From contig OX637402.1 of NCBI GenBank assembly GCA_951799425.1, forward strand, positions 5,174,001 through 5,238,000: 64,000 bases of DNA, read 5' to 3'. The position numbers and the translations under genes are program-made. The notes beneath the pieces are model-generated. The model was not told where the DNA came from, made no database searches, and saw only the letters and a list, made by a program, of their open reading frames with translations. Numbering within the stretch: the first letter of the stretch is position 1; every line of letters starts with the position of its first letter. The stretch comes from Ilex aquifolium. Lineage: Eukaryota > Streptophyta > Magnoliopsida > Aquifoliales > Aquifoliaceae. This document shows positions 1 to 11,944 of the stretch, piece by piece.

Positions 1-352
1 TTACCAGTTCCTCTCCTATTGGTTAGCTTTGGCAACACTTGAACCCTATTGGCCCAAGAAGGGAACTGCCACCCAGTCTTTCCCTATAAATACCTTCTCC
101 CACCAGTTTTCAAATTTATTCTTCAGTTTTCAATTTAAGGCTTTCCTAGTCTATTCTCTCTTCTACATTTCTTGAAGACCTCCTCCTACTTGGAGGGTTG
201 AACTTCTCTCATTTTCCCTAGCTTGCGTTGGCAAAGGAAGGGTGGTGGTGTTTCAATCTAACCTCAGGAAAGAGTTAGGAGCTTTGTTTACGTTTTATTG
301 TTTTGTATTGTAATTTTCAATCTTATTTTGAGGAATGAACATCATGTTAGTA
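1..352 (+). mobile_element. D-family Athila-like LTR fragment (D1)
   Basis: This stretch matches 5083-5420 (LTR D2) almost base for base, including the sequence around a TATAAATA box at 85-92 and the block ending in a GAATGAACATCA string. The match stops abruptly at 352/353, and the left end lies outside the window. It contains only the promoter side and part of the leader of the LTR. The upstream palindrome cluster seen in D2 would lie outside the window. Confidence 0.75.
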
Positions 353-894
353 GTATGCTCTAAGACCAATCACATAAATGATGTTTTTGGCGTTGTACTA
401 GCAACATTCATTACTTAATTAAATAAAAGGGTAAATTTATTTATCATGTTTCTACTTTATTTTATTTTAATATACATGATATAGTCCATAGAGTATAAGT
501 TAAGAAGATGGTTTCTCAAGGAGTTGAGAAGAGAAGACCTATACTTCTTAGTACCAAACTTCTAAATGTTCCTAGTGATAGGATTATTATGTGGGCACTA
601 TGTAATCTGGATAAACTAGTATACACTATGTTTACTCATATTTGATATGAGGTGACTGGTCTAAGTCACTAGTGTAGGAACATTGAAGCACGTGTGTGGG
701 TACTTGTTAGAGAACAAGTACACTGAATGTGACCATTGACTAACGTAGGATTTTTCATATGGAGGTTTACATACTTGTTAATGTTAAATCCTAAAGTTAT
801 AGTTATGCAACTGATTCTTAGACTTGAGACACCATAGTTGTCTTGTGCATGGACTTCTACGCTTTAACTATACAACATATTCATATACTAACCA
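353..894. other. Unassigned block, possible LTR fragment
   Basis: This block separates LTR fragment D1 from LTR fragment B1. It starts TGTTAG exactly where the D1 match ends, which is how an LTR inserted in D1 would look, but I found no second copy, primer site or TSD. It has no open frame of useful length. It may be the start of a copia-type LTR later truncated by B1. I do not recognise it. Confidence 0.3.
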
Positions 895-1842
895 TGTAAA
901 ACCGGAAAAAATTAAAACTTAATTAAAAAGGATAAAATGGTAATTAGTCTTTATAGTATGGGTTGAAAACCCAAAATTTTTTAGAACTCTGATGATGAAA
1001 TGGACCTCACCATTGGATTCGTATCGTAAAATCTAGGTACCCAGTTAACTTTTGTTGAATTTCGAGACAGTCGAATTTTTTATGTTTTACGATGCGATTG
1101 GGTGTCGCACGAATAAAATAAACGTGATCAGATTTTACTTGCGAAACCCGAGAAATAATTTAAAAATATACTAAATTTAACACGGGGTGATTTTTAATTG
1201 ATTCAGGATAAAATTGGACAAATTAATGTGAGACGTGTGACATATTGTGAGCCAAGCATTTAAAGAGTATTTAAAGGGGAAAAACATCATATTTTTCCTC
1301 CATTCTTTAACCTGCCATTTTTGAAAGAGAGAGAGAGAGAAGAGAGATTCTCCAAGTTCTCCCTTCTTGTTTCTTCGTTCTACGAAAATCCAACCGTTGG
1401 ATCGCTTCGAGCCAACAATTAAAGTTACTTTATGCGACGAGAGCTATGCAACCATACTAAAGATTGTGCTTTCTCCAAAGATCTCAAAGATAGGAATTTA
1501 TCCCTAAGGCTTGGAAGGCTTAAATTAGATTCTTAGGGCTTCTACTACGCGGGCTTACGCTAAAATAGGTAGGGTTCCCTCCTATCTAGGTTTATTTTCA
1601 ACCTAGAGTTGTGATATGAAATGGGTAGGATGATAGAGATGAATGCTCATGTAGTATTCACACCTAGTGTAGCTAGAATATGGAAAATGTGTATGAGAAT
1701 ATGTTAAAATCAATTCTTCATTGATTTGAGTTTGATGAAATTGTTTGATTTGGAATTGATGAAATGGATTGTTGGGCAAGCTATGTGTTCACATATTTTT
1801 GCCTATTAAGTGTTTGATAAAATGCTTATACATTCAAGTATG
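895..1842 (+). mobile_element. Truncated family-B LTR (B1)
   Basis: This stretch aligns throughout with 9175-10150 (B2): the TGTAAAACCGG start, the CCTCACCRTTGGATT block, a TATTTAAAGGGG TATA-like box near 1269, the GA-rich leader and the ATTCAAGTATG block. The match ends near 1842, about 1.6 kb before the end of the full LTR. Everything beyond, including the palindrome cluster, is missing. Orientation follows the TATA position, about 375 nt from the LTR start, as in B2, B3 and B4. Confidence 0.8.
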
Positions 1843-1846
1843 AAAT

Positions 1847-4041
1847 TGTAACGCCCCAAATACCACCCTAGACGACATTACATACTAAAACCATATACAT
1901 CATGAGAGCACTAATATCATCCATACATAAATTACACTTCATTCATCATCCATAAAATATTTACATCATTATCCAAAAGAATATGTCATCTTTGGCCTTT
2001 ACATTTCAAAAATTAATCCAAGTTGCACAGCGGAATAAACAAAAGGAACTAGACTACACAATGTTCCAAAAGAATGTCCTAGTCTAGTACAAAAGGAAAA
2101 GAGGTCGCTCTAAGCGTCCACCTCGGGATCCACACTCCCGTCTAGTGGAGTCTCCCAAGTAGCGGGCTCCTCGACCCCTACGTCCTCCTCTTGTAGGAAA
2201 TCTGAAAAATGTTAGCAGCAGGGGATGAGCACGAAGCTCTGTAGCAAAATCTTCCCAAACTCAAACAAGGTTTAGAAAAACATATAAAACGGTTGGTCTC
2301 ATTTTCACAAATAGCATATATAACATTTGAAGTAAAACCAGGACATTTGAATAGATCTCAAGTTTAAGGAACAATAGTAATTGAATGAATAAGTGAAACC
2401 AGTATACAGTTAACAAACTATATCCAAATATAACCCATTCTACCATAAACCGTTTCCAACAAGTTCTCTCGGAATCCCATACTTCCGGAAACTCTTGTCG
2501 AAACCATTTCCGGTACAATGCACGATAACCCACAATGTATATCCGACACTACCCACGTTACTATTCCGTCATCATTAGTGCTAGGAAATGTTCGTATCCA
2601 CACGGCGTACAAAGACGTCTACCCACACTATGTGGTAGGAAAAGTTCATACCCGCGTGGCATACAAAGCCGTCTACCCACTACATGACACCCGGTCAATA
2701 GTAAACCATGTTAGCATCGTACAACTACGCAAGAGATACTATACCGACAAACACCTCACCTTCCCAACAATTACACAATTCCCCCAATTTACACGCCATA
2801 TCCAAGAAAAATCCCCAATTCTCATAAGTTGTGGTACAAGAGTAATACAATAAAATGTACAAGAGATCATCATAAATAGCATTTTGTTGTTCACTATGAA
2901 ACACTAACGTTTTGAAATCGAGAACATAGGAGGAATCAAAAGAAAAACCCCTTTCTCTTGAAACCTAGGGTTTTAAGATGAGAAAAAGGATTTAATGGTT
3001 ATTCCACCATGTATTTGTTTAAAACTTGATAATCATTGCAAGGATGTCAAGAATCAAGTAAATACTAGCAAGTATATACGGTTTTGAAACAAAAGAGTAC
3101 ATATAATTTAACCCTAACATCAATGTAAGAGAATAGGAAGAAATCCCCTACCTCAACCAAATATCTCTAGCAACCCAAGCTTTAATGACTCCCCTTTTCC
3201 CTTTTTTCTTGTTCCCTTGCTACTTTCTCTTTCGGTTCTAAGAGGTTTGAGTGAAAGTGAAGTGAAATTATAGTAGAGGGAATGGGTGGAGAAGTGGGTT
3301 CTTGAAAAACTAGGGTTTGATTTTGTTCAAGGTGTAAATCTCTCTTGATTTTATGTTTTTCTCTTCCTCTCTAATGGTTTCTAGGGTTTCAATTGGTGTA
3401 ATGAGGCTTAGAGAGGTGTAAGGATGTATTTATAGTCAAAGAAATGGAGAAAGAACCAAAGCCGGGTCGGGCTAGGCTTTGCCGGGCGTACCGGTACGGT
3501 TGAGCTACTGGAGTTCGGCGTACCGGTACGGTTCGACTGCCAGATTTTTGCTCCAACTTCCAGTGCAGTTTTGACCCATTTAGAGGTCGAATTGGAAAAT
3601 TTTCATGAGATACACTTTTGTAGCCCTAGATTTTCATTCCACTGTAAAAATTTCAGACCAATTGGACTTAAGGATAAAAAGTTATGGCCGAAATACTAAG
3701 CAGTGTCCAAAATCTTAAATTCCCAAATTTTCTCTACAATGTGTTTTAACTCCAAAATACTTCCTAACTTCGAATACACCTCATATTACCTCTCCCAAGG
3801 TTTCTCGACCTTCTGGAATCAATGGAAACCTTATTTTGACCTAAAAACCTTTAGAAACTTGTCTATTCATCCTTTCCAAGTTTAAACATCTTCGACACGT
3901 AACTTTCCAAATCAAATTGTCTCCATAGCATTTATTCCTACGGTTTATTCTTATGTCACTACATATATCTACATCTTTACTAATATTATTTACTATATAT
4001 ATATCTCTATAAATATATAAAAGAAAATTCAGGGTGTTACA
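1847..4041 (-). mobile_element. Solo LTR A1
   Basis: This 2195-bp unit starts TGTAACGCCCC and ends GGTGTTACA, a 6-bp terminal inverted repeat, and is flanked by a perfect 5-bp TSD GAAAT (1842-1846 and 4042-4046). No internal region, primer site or polypurine tract is present, so it is a solo LTR. It aligns with A2, A3, A4 and A5. A TATAAATA box on the minus strand (plus-strand 3427-3434) sets the transcription sense as minus. The lineage cannot be told from the LTR alone. Confidence 0.9.
3485..3532. repeat. Palindrome cluster of LTR A1 (CGTACCGGTACG)
   Basis: Two perfect 12-bp palindromes CGTACCGGTACG occur at 3487-3498 and 3519-3530. They lie about 55 bp upstream (in minus-strand sense) of the TATA box at 3427-3434. 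The flanking sequence (GCTCCAACTTCCAGTG and beyond) is conserved in the other A copies, while the palindromes are not. Confidence 0.85.
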
Positions 4042-4046
4042 GAAAT

Positions 4047-4743
4047 GAAAGGGGGTGAGTTATTCAAGACAAAATGAATGAAAGAGCGATAAAATGTACA
4101 AAGTTACAGTATAATTGGATAGCCCTTTCGAGCTCTTATTATCCGTCATTTCATTAACCACTACCCCTGACCACGTTACAACCTTATGAAAATCCTTTTT
4201 GATTTGAGGATGTATTTGCAGTGATTTTGTTTCACCTAATGCATGGGGGATGTTGATAATATTGCTTAATTTAGTGTTGATATTCGTTCTTGAGATTATG
4301 CCAAAGTCCAGTTTTATTCTAAAACCGTTTATTGATTTTTACATGTGAAATATTTTGCTTTGATTTACAATATTCATATCACATGTGGATTTTGAGCGAC
4401 AAGTCACTAAAATCTGAGTATGTTATTTGCTGAGTGATTTCTAGTAAAGAATTGACATCGAGGCTAATTTTGATAAGCTGCGAGAAGAGCTGTGTTATTC
4501 TCTCGATTTTTTTAATAGTAAAACATTACACACACACACACACATAATTTTATTTGTGATAAGTGTATAATATCTTGTCGTAACCATTGAAGTTTGTAGG
4601 TACTTTCATTGAAAACCTTCTAGGATGACCTAGGGGTTTAAAGGCTTTTTGCATGAGCTATATGCAATCGTGAAACCTACGAAAATGGTTGTATGCTTTA
4701 TTGGTTTGAATTACTAGGGACTAGTAATGTTTGGTTGGGGGTG
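4047..4743 (+). mobile_element. 3' internal remnant of Athila-like element D, ending in a polypurine tract
   Basis: Non-coding. The last 140 bp match, in inverse orientation, the region next to the 3' LTR of element F (58749-58920), including a shared CTAGGGGTTTAAAGGC string. The stretch ends in a G-rich polypurine tract (GGTTGGGGGTG, 4733-4743) directly before the TG of LTR D2. An AC dinucleotide run lies at 4528-4544. Together this marks the 3' end of the internal region of an Athila-type element. Its gag-pol is not in the window. Confidence 0.7.
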
Positions 4744-4944
4744 TGATTAACCCTAAAATGATGCATTGTTTATAAAAGTTTAAGGGTTAATTGTGTTAAT
4801 TAAATAGTTAAAGGACTAAAATTTAAATGATATTTGTACTAATGGGTGAAAACATGTTATTTTGAAACTATAGGGTCTAAAAAGTGAAATTGGACAGCTA
4901 AGGGGCTAAGGTGCAAAAGGAGAACATTGAAGCCACACTGCTAG

Positions 4945-5075
4945 CATCCGAATGGCCTTACACCATCCGAATGGTGGGGCCCAGGATCAGCACAAGCCCC
5001 AAAGGAGAAAACTGTCGAATTCCAGTGGAAGACCACCATCCGGACGGTGGAAGCTAGCGTTCGGACGGTGGTGAA
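4945..5075. repeat. Palindrome cluster of LTR D2 (CATCCGAATGG / CCGGACGGTGG)
   Basis: Four related units occur: two CATCCGAATGG copies (around 4948 and 4968), then CCATCCGGACGGTGG (around 5036) and GTTCGGACGGTGG (around 5059). They are imperfect inverted repeats centred on TCCGGA or TCGGA. They end about 95 bp upstream of the TATA box at 5166. Confidence 0.7.
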
Positions 5076-5487
5076 ATCGAATTACCAACTCCTCTCCCAT
5101 TGGTCAGCTTTGGCAACACTTGAACCCTATTGGCTCATGAAGGAAACTGCTGCCCAGTCTTTCCCTATAAATACCCCCTCCCGCCAGTTTTCAAATTCAT
5201 TCTTCAGTTTTCAGTTTAAGGCTTTACTAGTCTATTATTTCTTCTGCATTTCTTGAAGACCTCCTCCTACTTTGAGGGTTGAATCTCTCTCACTTTTCCT
5301 AGTTTGCCCTAACAAAGGATGGGTGGTCGTGTTTCAATCTAACCTTGGGGAAGAGTTAGAAGCTTTGTTTATGTTTTATTATTTTGTATTGTAATTTTCA
5401 ATCTTACTTGGAGGAATGAACATCACCCACTTTTCTAAGTTATCTATGACTATGAAGAGTGGGTAGTTTTCATTAGCTCTTTAGTGA

Positions 5488-5505
5488 GGGGGGGGGGGGG
5501 GGGGG
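5488..5505. repeat. G18 homopolymer
   Basis: A run of 18 G lies inside LTR D2, followed by GA-broken G runs. It may be a true G-quadruplex-forming tract or a sequencing or assembly length error. Confidence 0.9.
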
Positions 5506-6624
5506 AGGGGGAGGACTTGGGTAATATTGCTTGAGTAATATTGCTTAAGTCTCGCCATATCTAATGCTTTTGATTCAATGCATAATTTGGAGTTATGTTT
5601 TTCATTAAATCATAAATCTTTTGATCAATTATCAAACTAAACTTTTGAACAGTTGTATACCTTCATTTTTGCTAGGATAATTAGTTGTGGTATGGTGCAT
5701 ATACTTTCCGTTAAACCTAACGGTTGCTGTGTTATGGTTTTATATTAAATACCTTCCAATTAACTTATCATTAACGTGGGGGCTAATTATAGTATGGTAT
5801 CAATATCATAAACTCAAGCAATGACATGCATGTCCTGGTCCTCGAACTAAAGAGTGTATTTTTCCATTTGTTGCAAACTCGTGTTTTTAAGCAATCTCTT
5901 TTCAAATCATTAAACTCACACCACAATCCACTGTTTCACAACTTTTCTAGGTTTCATCCACTCTTTATTTTTGTTCAAGTTTTCAACAGATAACTCCCTA
6001 TGGAATCGACCTCGAACTTCACCGAGAATATTGCAACTTGACCACTTATACTTAGGTGTGTACGATAAAGATCAAGTCACGTGTGTGTGCAATTGCAAGT
6101 GTGTGAGAAAATTTAAAGCAATAATGATCACATGCAATTTTTTGATATGAAAACCCTCTTAAAACAAAACCCAGAGGGAACTCCTCTAGAGTTCACCAAA
6201 GCTTAATCAACTATCCGAAGGTCAACCTTATACCTCAACCAATACCATAGTAGATTCTCTTTTCCTTCAATAGATCTCTCCATTGAAAGTTCCTCGATGT
6301 TATGGATAGCTTCATTTGAATGCCTCCACTCTATTGGATTGTTTAGGCCTCGAGCAATCTTCTATGCCAAGATCCTCAGAATGCACACTTTGTCTAGTGG
6401 GTTTTGGTAAATCTCCAAGCTAGATTGTCTTCTTCAATGTGTGAATTTGGATTAGAGTTTTAGGCTGGATGGCCTTTGGATTTAGGGTTGTTCAAGGATC
6501 TTTTAAGGTTTTAGAGGCTAAAAATAGGCTTACAAAATAAATACCCTAGCATTGGAAGAGTTCCCCCTTTTATAAGCTCGGAATAGAGTTTGTCTTGAGG
6601 GCCAAGTAAACTAAAATTCGTGAA

Positions 6625-6780
6625 CAACCGCTCGAGCAAGGGAAGAGCAGTACTAGAATTAAAAGAGGATTCAAACCACGCATGGCAAGAAGGGACCACT
6701 CGAGCGACCTTAGGATCGCTCGTGTCATCTCAAGATTGCTCAAAGGACCTAAGAGCGACTAGAGAACGATCTCCACTCGT
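6625..6780. repeat. Palindrome cluster of LTR C' (CTCGAG)
   Basis: Two CTCGAG cores (6631-6636 and 6699-6704) sit within CCGCTCGAGCA and CCACTCGAGCGACC contexts. Several degenerate relatives follow (ATCGCTCG, AAGAGCGACTAG, CCACTCG). In the minus-strand sense the cluster starts about 55 bp upstream of the TATA box at 6567-6574. Confidence 0.7.
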
Positions 6781-6805
6781 TAGCCTTTTCCGATTTTATC
6801 CCTAA

Positions 6806-7318
6806 GGGTATTTTTGGTTTAATTATTAAGGGGGTGGATTGGATTAATTTAATCTGGTAGTAATATAATACTAAGTTTGGATGAGGTTATAACAACTTGG
6901 TATTAATTTTAATTAATCTCGACCCGATTCACTATTGCCATTTAACACCTAATATTAGGTAATAATAAATACCATGTAGCAGATGATATTATGTTTTACA
7001 AGTTAAATATTAAAAATGCAATGACTTTATTGTCCTTGCAAACTTAGAGTCACACCTTCATACAAAAGTTACACATTATGTAAATTCTTATCCTCAATAT
7101 TTGTTTTGTTATTTTTAATTTAATACCATACACTATTACTTAATCCAAACATAAATTTGGTAAAGTAATTTTAGATTTATATATTATTCCAACTTTGATC
7201 CAAACTTTTTATACAAGGATGACATTAAATAGTACTCTTGTTAATAGCATTTTATGGATTAGATGATAACTAATTATCTAATCCCATCCTTTATTTATAC
7301 TTGAATCAAACATGACCC
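6806..7318. mobile_element. MITE-like insertion in LTR C'
   Basis: About 513 bp, AT-rich and non-coding, interrupting the alignment of C' with C. Its ends, GGGTATTTTTGG on the left and the complement of GGGTCATGTTTG on the right, form an imperfect terminal inverted repeat of roughly 45 bp with several mismatches. A clear TSD is not visible, so the boundaries and superfamily are uncertain. The 7319-7490 stretch to its right is also unaligned and unassigned. Confidence 0.4.
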
Positions 7319-7756
7319 AAGTATTCAGAGATAACTCCAGCCGAAGGCAAGTAGGTATAGGCAACCCCTATTGGTTTCAAAGTTGAAAACCAAGCAAAAA
7401 CTTGTCCCCTTGGGCACTAAATAATGTTGCTCAAGTGGGATTCAATACATGACTCAAACTATGTTTTTAAAACACAATTAAGGTTTAGAAAAGCTTTTTT
7501 TTTGAAAAACCTGAGAGTCATTCACGGATTTTTCCAATTGCATTTTTAACACTACCCCTCCTAAGTCTAATAAATTAAACCAAGGGTTCTTAGGTCTCTA
7601 AGGTCATTACCTTTGTTTTAAACTTGAAGGTGCATCTAAAAATCACTTGATTTGTCATTGTAGCTTGAACTCCTCCCTTCCTTAGCACTTACAGATCTTG
7701 ATCCTTAAACCATAATGACCATATGAAATTAACCAATTACCAACATATTCCTAACA

Positions 7757-8127
7757 TAGAGGTTGATAGTGAAGAATAGGGTGATGAAGAAGAGAAAATC
7801 AAAAGGCTGGAAACAATGGTAGGAACACAATGACGAATTAGATTTTGATGACATAAATGATACCTTCGATACCTTGATCAAAGGAATTTAAAAATCAATA
7901 AAATTTCAAGAACATGACACTATGGACCATCCACTTCAAAAACATTGCAAGTTTAAAAGAAGAAGTTGAGAGAGCAAACTAACATGCATATTTCACAAGA
8001 AAGAGAAAAAACATTAAAAATAGTGATAGTGAACTAGGCGAACAACAAAGAAAAATTGCAAGTGCCTGCCGAAGACAACATCAAAACATAAAAAAAAAAT
8101 TGACAGCCATGGAAGAGTAAATAATAA
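7757..8127. other. Spacer between head-to-head LTRs C' and C
   Basis: Purine-rich sequence of 371 bp between the two outward-facing LTR starts. One frame reads as a charged, lysine- and glutamate-rich helix-like peptide but is broken by stops. No primer site or polypurine tract abuts either LTR here, so this is probably older target DNA or a decayed coding remnant. I do not recognise it. Confidence 0.4.
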
Positions 8128-9174
8128 TGTCAAGAATATGTTTATAATTGGCTAATTTCATGAAGTCTTTTTATAAATCTCAACCTAATTCCATGGTCAT
8201 GATATGTTAAAGATAAAGATCTATAAGCGCTAAAGAAGGGAGGAGTTCAAGCTACAACGAAAAATCAATTGGCCTTTGAATGCACCTTCAAGTTTAGAAC
8301 AAAGGTAATGACTTTAGAGACATATGAAACCCTTGGTTTAATTCATTAGACTTAGGATAATTAGGGAATAAATGGAATTGAAAAAATTAGTGAATGACTC
8401 CATTGCTCAAGCGGTCGTTCGAGAATTTTGGTTTACTTAGTCCCCAAGACAAACCTTATTTTGAGCCTATAAATAGAGTGAAGCCTTCCCATGCTAGGGT
8501 AAGCCTCTTGTGAATAAAATTATGCCTTTTAGACATCTTGAGTGCTTGTGAAAAACCCTAGATCCCGAAATTCAAAAGCTATCCATGTTGAGACTCTAAT
8601 CTAAATTTACACATAGAGAAGAAGACATTGTTTAGAGATATACCAAAACCCACTTATGAAGTGTACATTCCGAGGATCTTATGAGAGAAGATTGCTCGAA
8701 TCCTATGATCCACGCAGTGGTGAGTTTAAATGAAGCTATCCATAAAATCGAAGAGTGAGTTTTGGTGGACAGATCTATTGAAGAAAAAGAGTATCTAACC
8801 ATGATATTGGTTGAGGTAACAGACTCAATTACTTGTAGATTGAATTTGGGATAACAGATTAGCCTTCGATGAACCGTAGAGTGGTTCCCCGTGATTTTTC
8901 TCGAGGATAATTTTTGCATTAACAAATTGCATGTGTTCTTCATTTCTTATTTGCTTATACACTTGTCATTGATGCGCACATGCATGCTGCGTGTTTGATG
9001 ATTTTATTGTTTATCTTTCAATTCATTAAAAAAGGGTTTTGATAATTTTTTCCTTGCATGGGAGTAGTGTCTTTATGAATTTGAGTGTTAATCATTAAAT
9101 GGAAGAATCTATACATCGATTCACATGATGTGTTTGGGTTTTTCTTGTTGAAAAAATGGTTCAAAGGGCTAATT

Positions 9175-11793
9175 TTTAAAATCGGAGAAATTCAAACTTT
9201 ATTAAAAAGGGCAAAACGGTAATTAGCCGTTACAGTATGGGTTAAAAACTTGAATTTTTCTAGAACTCAGATGAAAAAATGGACCTCACCGTTGGATTTG
9301 TATTACGAAATCTAGCTAGCCAGTCAATTTTCGTCGAATTTCAAGATAGTCAGAATTTTTTGTATTTTACAATGTGATCGTAAGTCGCGCGACTAAAATA
9401 AATACAATAAAAATTTTATTCGCGAAACCTGGGAAAAAATTTAAAATTAGTTCACTAAAAATACACTAAACTTAATGCGGGATGAAATTTAATTAATTCG
9501 GGATAAAATTGGATAGATTAAAGAGGGATGTGTGGCGCATTGTGAGCCATGCAATTGGAGAGTATAAAGGGGGGGGGGGAATTAGATTTTCCAACATTGT
9601 TTGGCCTTGCATTTCTGGAAAAGAGAGAGAGATAGAGAGAGAGAGAGAAAAAAGAGAGAAACTCAAAGTTCTCTTCACCTTCTTCCTCCGATCCAACCGT
9701 TGGATTGCTTCGGGCCAAGAATTAAAGTTGCTCTACACGACGAGAGCTACACATCTATACCGAAGATCGTGGTTTTATTTAAAATCTCAAAGATGATATT
9801 TTTGGGATCAAGCTTGAGAGGCTTGATTTTGGGCTTTTGGAGCTTCTAATACACGAATATACGCTACAAGAGGTAGGGTTCCTTTCCTAACTAGGTTTAT
9901 TTCCAACCTAGGGTTGAAATATGAAATAGGTAGGGTGTTAGAGATGAATTCTCATGTATAACACATACCTAGGGTTGTTAGAATATGGAAAATGGGTATA
10001 AGAATATGTTAAAACCAATTCTTGTATGATTTGGGTTTGATGAAATTGATTGGTTTGGATTTCATGAAGAATATATTGCTTGGGTATGCTATGTTTTTAC
10101 ATAATTTTGCCTATTAATTGTTTGATGAAATGCTTATGAATTCAAGTATGTTAGTTAGATTGGTACCACATGTAATATGCTTGGGATTGTTTGTGGAAAA
10201 TGGATATGTTTATTATATGCCATATGATGTGATGAGTATAAGATAGAAATTACAATTGTATAATTTGATTGTATAATGATATGAAATATAATTGTGTATT
10301 ACATTTGCTTATGCATGGATAAAATTGCATTCATGGGCATTCGACACGAGTGTGTGTGTGTGCATGTTTTTGATCAAACACCATCTTTGGTAGATTGGTA
10401 TGTGGACTCGAAAAAGTTGTACTTAGGTTCGACTGAGTCTCATGGGTTGCATTGAAAATAAGTGTCGGGGTTAGCAAGAAGGGCTAGATTCTCCCTCGGG
10501 TGTAAGACCCAATAATTTTGAATACGCACTCCCATTGTTATTGAGCCCATAAAGTGTGTCGGTGTACGCGGAACCGTTGGTGGAAGTCCATAGATGCCGT
10601 GTCGGTTAGGTGACTGTTGGTGGAAGTCCATAAATACCTACCCCAAGAAAGACACAAGATTTTACAAAATGGTTATTGGATGTCTAACATCAATGGCGGG
10701 GGCTTGGAATCCCCGGATGCATATGCATGACATGACATGTGTTATGGGAGCCTGTGGAGGGCTCGAGTTTGCATTTCATGTGTGAGTTCCACCTCATGAC
10801 ATGACTTAAAATTGTAGCATTCATTTATGACATGTATGTATTGAAATGGATGTTTGATGTGATGAATTGCATATGACATTTTATATGCATCTGGGTTGGG
10901 GAGTAATCTCCTTAGGAGATACCCTATTGAGAGTGATTCACCCTTTATGGGGATATATTTCAGGTGTTAGACAAGCTTTGACGGACGACCCTCACTTGGG
11001 CTCGTGTTGATGACAGAGCCGGATTGTAGCTCTTAAATTATATTTTGTAATCCCATGTATAATTTTGGTTTGGCCTTGTATAAATCATGTACAAAACTTG
11101 TATTTTAACAAAGACATGTAATGGGACACTCTTAGACATTGTTATTTTGTTAAACAAATGAATGAAATAGGTGTTGAATGAGTTTATTGGTCGAAATTTG
11201 AATTTTGGGGAGTTTGGGGGAAATTTGGGCTCTAGGTACCGGTACCTCATAGGTACCTGGCATCCAGAGAGCTCAGGTAGTAATACCTAGGCTCACAGGT
11301 ACTGATACCTCGCTAACAGTGGACTCAAGTACTGGTACCTAGGCTCACAGGTACCGATACCACGCGGTCAATGACCCAAGTACAAGTTCCACGTCTTATA
11401 GGTACTGGTACCTAACAACCAGAGGACTTGAGTACCGGTACCTCTTATCATAGGTACCGGTACATCCTCCCAAAAACTAAAATTTTAAATATAATCTTGC
11501 TGAGCCTTCACATTTTGAGCTCTTTTATTTGGATGATGTAATTGGTTGAATATTAAGCCTATACTTTGGGATGTGGACCTTGGAATGATCGTATGATTAT
11601 TGTACGCACATGTCACGTATTGGGTAAAGTTCCTGTACAAAGGAGACTCTGCCTAAATTCCATTTTTGGTTATGATCCTGGTGAATGGGGTGTAACGATG
11701 TAGTATCGGGTTATACTATACTCATGAGTATTTTTGCGGGTTGATGGGTGATCAACGGGTTGAGAAAAGACCCCCAAATTTTGGGGCGTCACA
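9175..11793 (+). mobile_element. Solo LTR B2
   Basis: This 2619-bp unit lies between perfect TSDs TAATT (9170-9174 and 11794-11798). Its right end, GGGGCGTCACA, matches the family consensus. The left end reads TTTAAAATCGG where relatives have TGTAAAACCSGG, so the TG has mutated. A TATAAAGG box at 9563-9569, about 388 nt from the start, is conserved in spacing in B1, B3 and B4 and sets the orientation. A GA-rich leader follows at 9620-9660. There are no internal sequences. Confidence 0.85.
11231..11472. repeat. Palindrome cluster of LTR B2 (AGGTACCGGTACCT)
   Basis: A perfect 14-bp palindrome AGGTACCGGTACCT lies at 11234-11247. Six or more full or degenerate repeats of GGTACYGGTACC follow, each separated by 20-40 bp of less conserved sequence. 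The cluster is about 320 bp from the LTR 3' end, downstream of the TATA box, unlike the other families. Confidence 0.85.
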
Positions 11794-11944
11794 TAATTGA
11801 ACTACTAACTTTGAATTTTGTAAGGTTAAAATTGGTATTTGTCCAAACTTAAAATTGAATTAACCTATTCACCCCCTCTAGGTAGCGTTTAACATCCCAC
11901 ATGCATAATTGTGAGGAAAGATCTACTACGTATCTCTCCCCAGT

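Larger units (their letters stand above)
4744..6079 (+). mobile_element. 3' LTR of Athila-like element D (D2)
   Basis: This 1336-bp LTR begins TGATTAACCC right after a polypurine tract and ends at ATCAAGTCA, where SIRE-like sequence C' resumes. A TATAAATA box lies at 5166-5173. The CTATGGAATCGACCT block near the 3' end is typical of Athila LTRs. D1 (1-352) and D3 (53931-54204 plus 63614-64000) are homologous. The right TSD would be CGTGT, but the left end of the element is not available to test it. Confidence 0.8.
6080..7756 (-). mobile_element. SIRE-like LTR C', inverted and truncated by D
   Basis: Read on the minus strand, it starts TGTTAGGAATATG at 7756 and aligns with LTR C (8128 onward). 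Shared blocks include GAGGAGTTCAAGC, AAGGTGCAT, the CTCGAG motifs, a TATAAAAG box (plus-strand 6567-6574) and the AAATTGCATGTG block. The alignment breaks at 6079 where LTR D2 ends, so D was inserted into it or replaced its 3' end. The stretch 6806 to about 7490 does not align and is treated as an insertion. Confidence 0.75.
8128..11942 (+). mobile_element. 5' LTR of SIRE-like element C, interrupted by B2
   Basis: The LTR starts TGTCAAGAATATG at 8128, is interrupted at 9174 by solo LTR B2 with its TAATT duplication, resumes at 11799 and ends in CCCCA at 11942, three bases before a tRNA-iMet primer site. The uninterrupted length is about 1190 bp. It contains a TATAAATA box (8468-8475) and, near the end, the TTCACCCCCTCTAGG block typical of SIRE-type LTRs. 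CTCAAG and TTCGAG palindrome relatives lie at 8405-8424, about 45 bp upstream of the TATA box. Confidence 0.75.

Noticed and set aside
2518-2853. 111-codon plus-strand frame in LTR A1 (and similar frames at 57155-57515 in A5)
   Set aside because: It lies wholly inside solo LTRs, has no domain, and is open in both strands in related copies; composition rather than selection explains it.
9620-9660. GA-rich tract as an independent feature
   Set aside because: It is the conserved leader of family-B LTRs (also at 1327-1345) and adds nothing by itself.
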